This document shows positions 60,769 to 64,000 of a stretch of 64,000 bases of DNA, in pieces. This stretch comes from Paenibacillus_V sp046244365. Its GTDB lineage: Bacteria > Bacillota > Bacilli > Paenibacillales > NBRC-103111. Within the stretch, counting starts at the first letter, position 1, and the number at the start of each line of letters is the position of its first letter. The DNA lies in assembly GCF_046244365.1 (NCBI RefSeq), contig NZ_CP176395.1:4960001-5024000 (forward strand). Reading direction: 5' to 3'. Below the pieces are notes generated by a model, which made no database searches, was not told the DNA's origin, and was given only the letters and a program-made list of their open reading frames with translations. The position numbers and the translations under genes were made by a program.

Positions 60769-61242
60769 CTATTTCGTGATTTGCGTCGTTCTTTCCGCCA
60801 GTTCCTTCAGCTTCTCGTTCCGAGAGACGATAAACCGCCTCATATACCTCTCGAGTACGAGAACATCGAACGTTTTGCCGATGACGCCGTATGGCGAGCT
60901 GAACGCCAGCACATCCTTCATGACCGTCCGGTTCGTGCCTTCGCCGCGAAAGTAATGCGTATGTCTCAACCGCGCAAAGGCGCCGGTTTGCATTTCATCC
61001 GTAAACAATACCGGATAATCGAACTCTACGATTTTGGAGGTCAGCGTTTGCCTGATCCCGAAATGCGTCGCTTCGAACGTGACGGTTTCGCCCAGCGCGA
61101 TCAGACCGGACGTTCGGCCGGCTATCGCCTTTTCTTTCGTATGCTTCCAAACCGTTTGCGTATGCACCCCGATATCTCTGGCCAAGTCAAAGCAGACTTC
61201 CAACGGCGCTTTTACAAGCGTTTCGACTGTCACTATCGCCAT
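60769..61242 (-). CDS. SRPBCC family protein
   Basis: A 157-residue START/Bet v1-like helix-grip protein. It opens with VTVETLVKAPLEVCFDLARD and has ALGETVTFEATHFGIRQTLT, ARLRHTHYFRGEGTNRTVMK and the long C-terminal helix FDVLVLERYMRRFIVSRNEK. Such proteins bind hydrophobic ligands; the ligand is unknown. ATG follows AGGAAGG. Probably first gene of a short unit with the 36-codon gene and the RidA gene. Confidence 0.85.
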   Translation of the reverse strand: MAIVTVETLVKAPLEVCFDLARDIGVHTQTVWKHTKEKAIAGRTSGLIALGETVTFEATHFGIRQTLTSKIVEFDYPVLFTDEMQTGAFARLRHTHYFRGEGTNRTVMKDVLAFSSPYGVIGKTFDVLVLERYMRRFIVSRNEKLKELAERTTQITK

Positions 61243-61471
61243 GCCTTCACCTTCCTAGTTTATGGATTCGACCTGAAGCAGCCGCATCCTCCTCCGCTCT
61301 ACTATTCCGCAATAAAATAATTCTAAAGGCCGCCGCTCCTGCCGACAAGAAAATGACGGATCGCAGTCAGGTCCTTTTGGTGCATGGAACCACGGTTGTG
61401 TGTGGACGAGGCTATCGGCTTTCAACCGCTCTTGAAATCTGTGATCTGGAACTGGTTTTGAGGGTTCTGAC

Positions 61472-61507
61472 AAAAAAAGGACAACCGGCATCGCTATGCC
61501 GTTGTCC
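61472..61507 (-). terminator. Terminator after the FhuF-like gene
   Basis: GGACAAC-C-GGCAT (61479-61491) pairs with ATGCC-GTTGTCC (61496-61507), leaving one unpaired base. Seven T follow on the minus strand. Confidence 0.85.
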
Positions 61508-61521
61508 TCACAAGTGTGTTT

Positions 61522-62316
61522 TTAAGACGATGCCCTGGCTTTGACCCGTTTAGCTGCCCGCTCCTCTTCCTTCAGCCGCGGACAAGTGTAGCAATATTCG
61601 CCTTCCCCGGTTTGATAGTAGAGGCAGCAGGCGTTTTTTATCCGCACCTGCTTGTCGGGAGATTTCATGTCTTCGATCCAGCGCACCTTGACGTCAAGCG
61701 GATTTTTGGCGCGCCCGAATACGGAAGGATCGAGATTTTTCAAGAACAGGTAGTCTTCGTCAAGCTGCAGCTTCACGTTCTCGTCGGTAATGGTTTCCTT
61801 CAGCATGCCCATGTAGTAATTAAACTTCGTCGGCAGCTGCCCCCAGTGCTGACCGGCATCCAAACCGGAAACCCCCGACATGACCTGATACAACGGGCTC
61901 AATTGATCGCGGTAAAATTCGGAGAGGACCCGCTCCATCCATTGCCGTCTCTCGGCCGGATCGGCAGGCGCCGCCTCTTCCTTCCAGTCGTCCACATGGA
62001 AGAGGAACCTAACGTATCCGTTTTCCTGAATCGTCCGAACTGTAATCGCGTCCAGCGTAAAACGCGGCGCCGTATGATAAACGGACATCGCATATTGCAA
62101 GCCGAAGGCGACAAAGCCCCACCAGCCGGCAAAGTAAGCCGCAGCCGCCGTTTGCTCCTTCGCCTTGATGTGAACGGAATACCGGTCGAGAAAGCGCTGC
62201 ATGGTTTCCTTATCCAGCAGTTGCAGTCCGCTGACGGAATCGATCGCCTCTTCCTGCGGCTCCCCTTTGCTTATGTAAAAATATTTCTTGTATGCTTCAA
62301 AATCAATGTTCGACAC
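61522..62316 (-). CDS. FhuF-like ferric siderophore reductase, [2Fe-2S] protein
   Basis: A 264-residue cytoplasmic protein that probably releases iron from siderophores by reduction. The C-terminal cysteine set CCLYYQTGEGEYCYTC (CC-x10-C-x2-C, near residue 235) is the [2Fe-2S] site of FhuF-type reductases. The helical N-terminal part includes AYFAGWWGFVAFGLQYAM. GTG start behind GAGGGGGG. A near-perfect Fur box lies upstream, and no siderophore transporter gene adjoins it. Confidence 0.85.
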   Translation of the reverse strand: MSNIDFEAYKKYFYISKGEPQEEAIDSVSGLQLLDKETMQRFLDRYSVHIKAKEQTAAAAYFAGWWGFVAFGLQYAMSVYHTAPRFTLDAITVRTIQENGYVRFLFHVDDWKEEAAPADPAERRQWMERVLSEFYRDQLSPLYQVMSGVSGLDAGQHWGQLPTKFNYYMGMLKETITDENVKLQLDEDYLFLKNLDPSVFGRAKNPLDVKVRWIEDMKSPDKQVRIKNACCLYYQTGEGEYCYTCPRLKEEERAAKRVKARASS

Positions 62317-62341
62317 CGGAAGCCCCCCTCGCTCACGATAC

Positions 62342-62356
62342 TGATAATCATTTTCA
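62342..62356. promoter_or_regulatory. Fur box upstream of the FhuF-like gene
   Basis: TGATAATCATTTTCA matches the Fur 7-1-7 consensus TGATAATNATTATCA at 14 of 15 positions, 26 bases before the GTG start. Confidence 0.8.
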
Positions 62357-62475
62357 TTCTAGGCGATGGCAAGACGGAATGCAATGGGGAAGCCGCCATT
62401 CCGCAATCGGCGAGCGATTCGACAGCAAACCGGGGCAGCTTCTGCTCGCCTGCGCCGAATAATAAAGTCTCCCTG

Positions 62476-64000
62476 CTAGACAATCGACACGCGATTCTGA
62501 AAAAAATTGTCGTTTACGATATACGTCCATGTAGCCGAAGGCTTACGGATGCCGCTCAGCTGGAAGTCGAATTGGCCGCCGCGCCATGCGATCGTCCGAA
62601 ACGTGCGAACGACCTCCTCGCCGACGCGCTGGTCGAACGTCTCGAACGCTTCGATGATTTGTCTATGAAATTCATCGAGCGGATTTTTTCTGCCGATGCT
62701 CACCAAATGAATCCCTTCGCGGAGATATGAAGCATAATCGAGAAAATCCGCCCAGCAATGATCGATATGAAAGAGCGTTATTTCCTTCTCCGCCTTTCTC
62801 AGCGTCTCTTCGTCCGTGAGCTCCAGCCAGTAATCAAAACGATCCGGATCCTGTTCGGCCAGTATGCCGTTCTCTACGTCATCCAACAAAATGCCGAGCC
62901 GCTTTTCGTGGACCATGCGCCGCTGATCTTCCAGAATATCCGAATATTTGTTGAGCGTACGCCGGATTTCGATGTTTTGGCCTTGCACGATTCGCTGGAC
63001 ATGCTCGACCCGTTGTAGGATGACCGGCGAATAGAGCGCCTCCTCCTGACGCAAGGAACGGAATTCCTGAGGGATCGCCTGTTCGATGCCGAAGCGATGA
63101 ATCAAGTCGTCCTCCAAACTGACATAATACCGGGAAGCTCCCGGATCGCCCTGACGGCCGGCCCGTCCCCGGAGCTGATTATCGATCCGTATGCTTTCGT
63201 GAAGATTCGTTCCGATAACATAAAGCCCGCCGAGTGCCGCCACCTGCGCGTATTGTTCCGGACAATCGCCTCCCAAACGAATATCTACGCCTCTGCCCGC
63301 CATATTCGTCGAAACGGTAACCGCCCCGAGTTTCCCGGCATTGGCGATGACTTCCGCTTCCCGATCGTCGTTCTTCGCGTTCAGTACGCTGCACGGGACG
63401 CCGGCAGCCTCCAGTCTGGCAGCCAGAAGATCGGATTCCTCTACGCTTGCCGTCCCGATCAGAATCGGGCGTTCCGTCTTGTGGACGGCAGCGATTTCCT
63501 CGATAAGCGCGTTCATTTTGGCGGCTTTGTGGGTAAAAACGAGATGCGGATGATCGATCCTCCTGCAGTCGCGATTCGGCGGGATTGCGACGACATCCAG
63601 GCCGTACGTATCCTTGAATTCGTCGGCCGAGGAGACGGCAGTGGCCGTCATGCCGGCTATTTTCGGATACAAGCTCAAATAATGCTGCAGCGGAATCATG
63701 CCCAAAATCATGCCTTTTGCCTGATGCTCGAGTCCTTCCTTCGCCTCGACCGCCGCCTGTAATCCGTCCGGCCAATGTCTTCGCTCCGCGACCCGCCCGG
63801 TGAATTCGTCGATCAGCTCCACCTTGCCGTCGCGGATTAAGTAATCGACGTCCCGCTTCAGCAGCGCTTCGGCATGAAGCGCATAATGAACGGCCGACAA
63901 TAGCGATGCGTTTTCCGCCTCGTATAAATTGCCGCAGCCCAGCATCGACTCGACCTTTTCCGCACCCCGTTCCGTCAAATACATGTTTCGCTTATACTCA
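62476..64000 (-). CDS. Accessory SecA-type translocase ATPase (SecA2-like), 5' end outside window
   Basis: The visible 508 codons run off the window edge, and the frame is still open beyond the first internal ATG (63984), so about 300 N-terminal residues are missing. Present are the end of the preprotein cross-linking domain, VDYLIRDGKVELIDEFTGR, PLQHYLSLYPKIAGMTATAV, the second nucleotide-binding part VTVSTNMAGRGVDIRLGG and the arginine-finger region NQLRGRAGRQGDPGASRYYV. It lacks the C-terminal zinc-binding tail of housekeeping SecA and ends NDNFFQNRVSIV, which points to an accessory SecA exporting a limited protein set. Confidence 0.85.
   Translation of the reverse strand, partial: EYKRNMYLTERGAEKVESMLGCGNLYEAENASLLSAVHYALHAEALLKRDVDYLIRDGKVELIDEFTGRVAERRHWPDGLQAAVEAKEGLEHQAKGMILGMIPLQHYLSLYPKIAGMTATAVSSADEFKDTYGLDVVAIPPNRDCRRIDHPHLVFTHKAAKMNALIEEIAAVHKTERPILIGTASVEESDLLAARLEAAGVPCSVLNAKNDDREAEVIANAGKLGAVTVSTNMAGRGVDIRLGGDCPEQYAQVAALGGLYVIGTNLHESIRIDNQLRGRAGRQGDPGASRYYVSLEDDLIHRFGIEQAIPQEFRSLRQEEALYSPVILQRVEHVQRIVQGQNIEIRRTLNKYSDILEDQRRMVHEKRLGILLDDVENGILAEQDPDRFDYWLELTDEETLRKAEKEITLFHIDHCWADFLDYASYLREGIHLVSIGRKNPLDEFHRQIIEAFETFDQRVGEEVVRTFRTIAWRGGQFDFQLSGIRKPSATWTYIVNDNFFQNRVSIV

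Noticed and set aside
61310..61440. Possible transposase remnant between the SRPBCC and FhuF-like genes
   Set aside because: No frame gives recognisable transposase sequence and no terminal repeats were found.

Overview
The window looks like a chromosomal segment of an endospore-forming, moderately GC-rich member of the Paenibacillaceae (Paenibacillus or Cohnella type). This is inferred from spoIIP and a SpoVB-type flippase, a Bacillus-like Fur with an exact PerR-type box upstream, LplABC-type sugar ABC operons, S-layer-homology surface proteins, an accessory SecA, many TTG/GTG starts with strong GGAGG ribosome sites, and a heterocycloanthracin/sonorensin-type peptide cluster. No rRNA, tRNA, CRISPR array or complete insertion sequence was seen.

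Layout. 1-3.4 kb: a sugar ABC importer operon whose binding-protein gene has an in-frame TGA. 3.5-6.2 kb: a Na+/H+ antiporter and a MarR regulator behind a perfect dyad. 6.4-8.9 kb: a PIG-V-like mannosyltransferase divergent from a polyprenyl-phosphate glycosyltransferase. 9-13.5 kb: housekeeping and unknown genes, including a squalene/phytoene synthase-like enzyme and an exported SH3/glucosaminidase protein. 13.9-18 kb: efeO-efeB-efeU iron uptake under a Fur box. 18.3-19.4 kb: a PadR regulator with a DUF2269 membrane protein. 19.5-23.6 kb: a second sugar ABC operon ending in an atypical short-chain dehydrogenase. 24-31 kb: a small membrane protein, DinB, SpoVB-like flippase, a 1009-residue LRR/Ig/SLH surface protein, a broken DUF2569 gene and small proteins.

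31-34.9 kb is the most unusual gene set. An ECF-type sigma factor carries a C-terminal domain matching the N-terminal half of two proteins encoded next to it. The rest of that domain continues in the same frame beyond an in-frame TAG. 35-37 kb holds an ArsR regulator and a divergent MFS exporter. 37.1-43.1 kb is a thiazole/oxazole-modified peptide cluster: a Cys-rich precursor with His-Asn-Cys repeats, a maturation protein, a ThiF-like/YcaO protein and a SagB-type dehydrogenase, with a hairpin between precursor and enzyme genes.

43.3-50 kb contains small proteins, fur, a DUF1835 protein, and an FAD oxidoreductase divergent from a LacI regulator. 50.1-53.4 kb is a two-component system with a propeller-like lipoprotein. 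53.6-55.2 kb has a repeat lipoprotein shortened by a nonsense codon, a small sigma-2-like protein, and upstream of it four phased copies of a 19-bp dyad. The remainder holds a YtrA-type regulator with an ABC transporter, a methyltransferase, spoIIP, a RidA protein, a 36-codon gene, an SRPBCC protein, a Fur-box-linked FhuF-like reductase and the 3' part of an accessory secA.

Iron control connects distant parts of the window: fur lies at 46 kb, and near-consensus Fur boxes precede efeO at 18 kb and the FhuF-like gene at 62 kb. Three in-frame nonsense codons and one homopolymer frameshift occur in otherwise coherent genes. They may be real decay or consensus errors; the sequence alone cannot decide.
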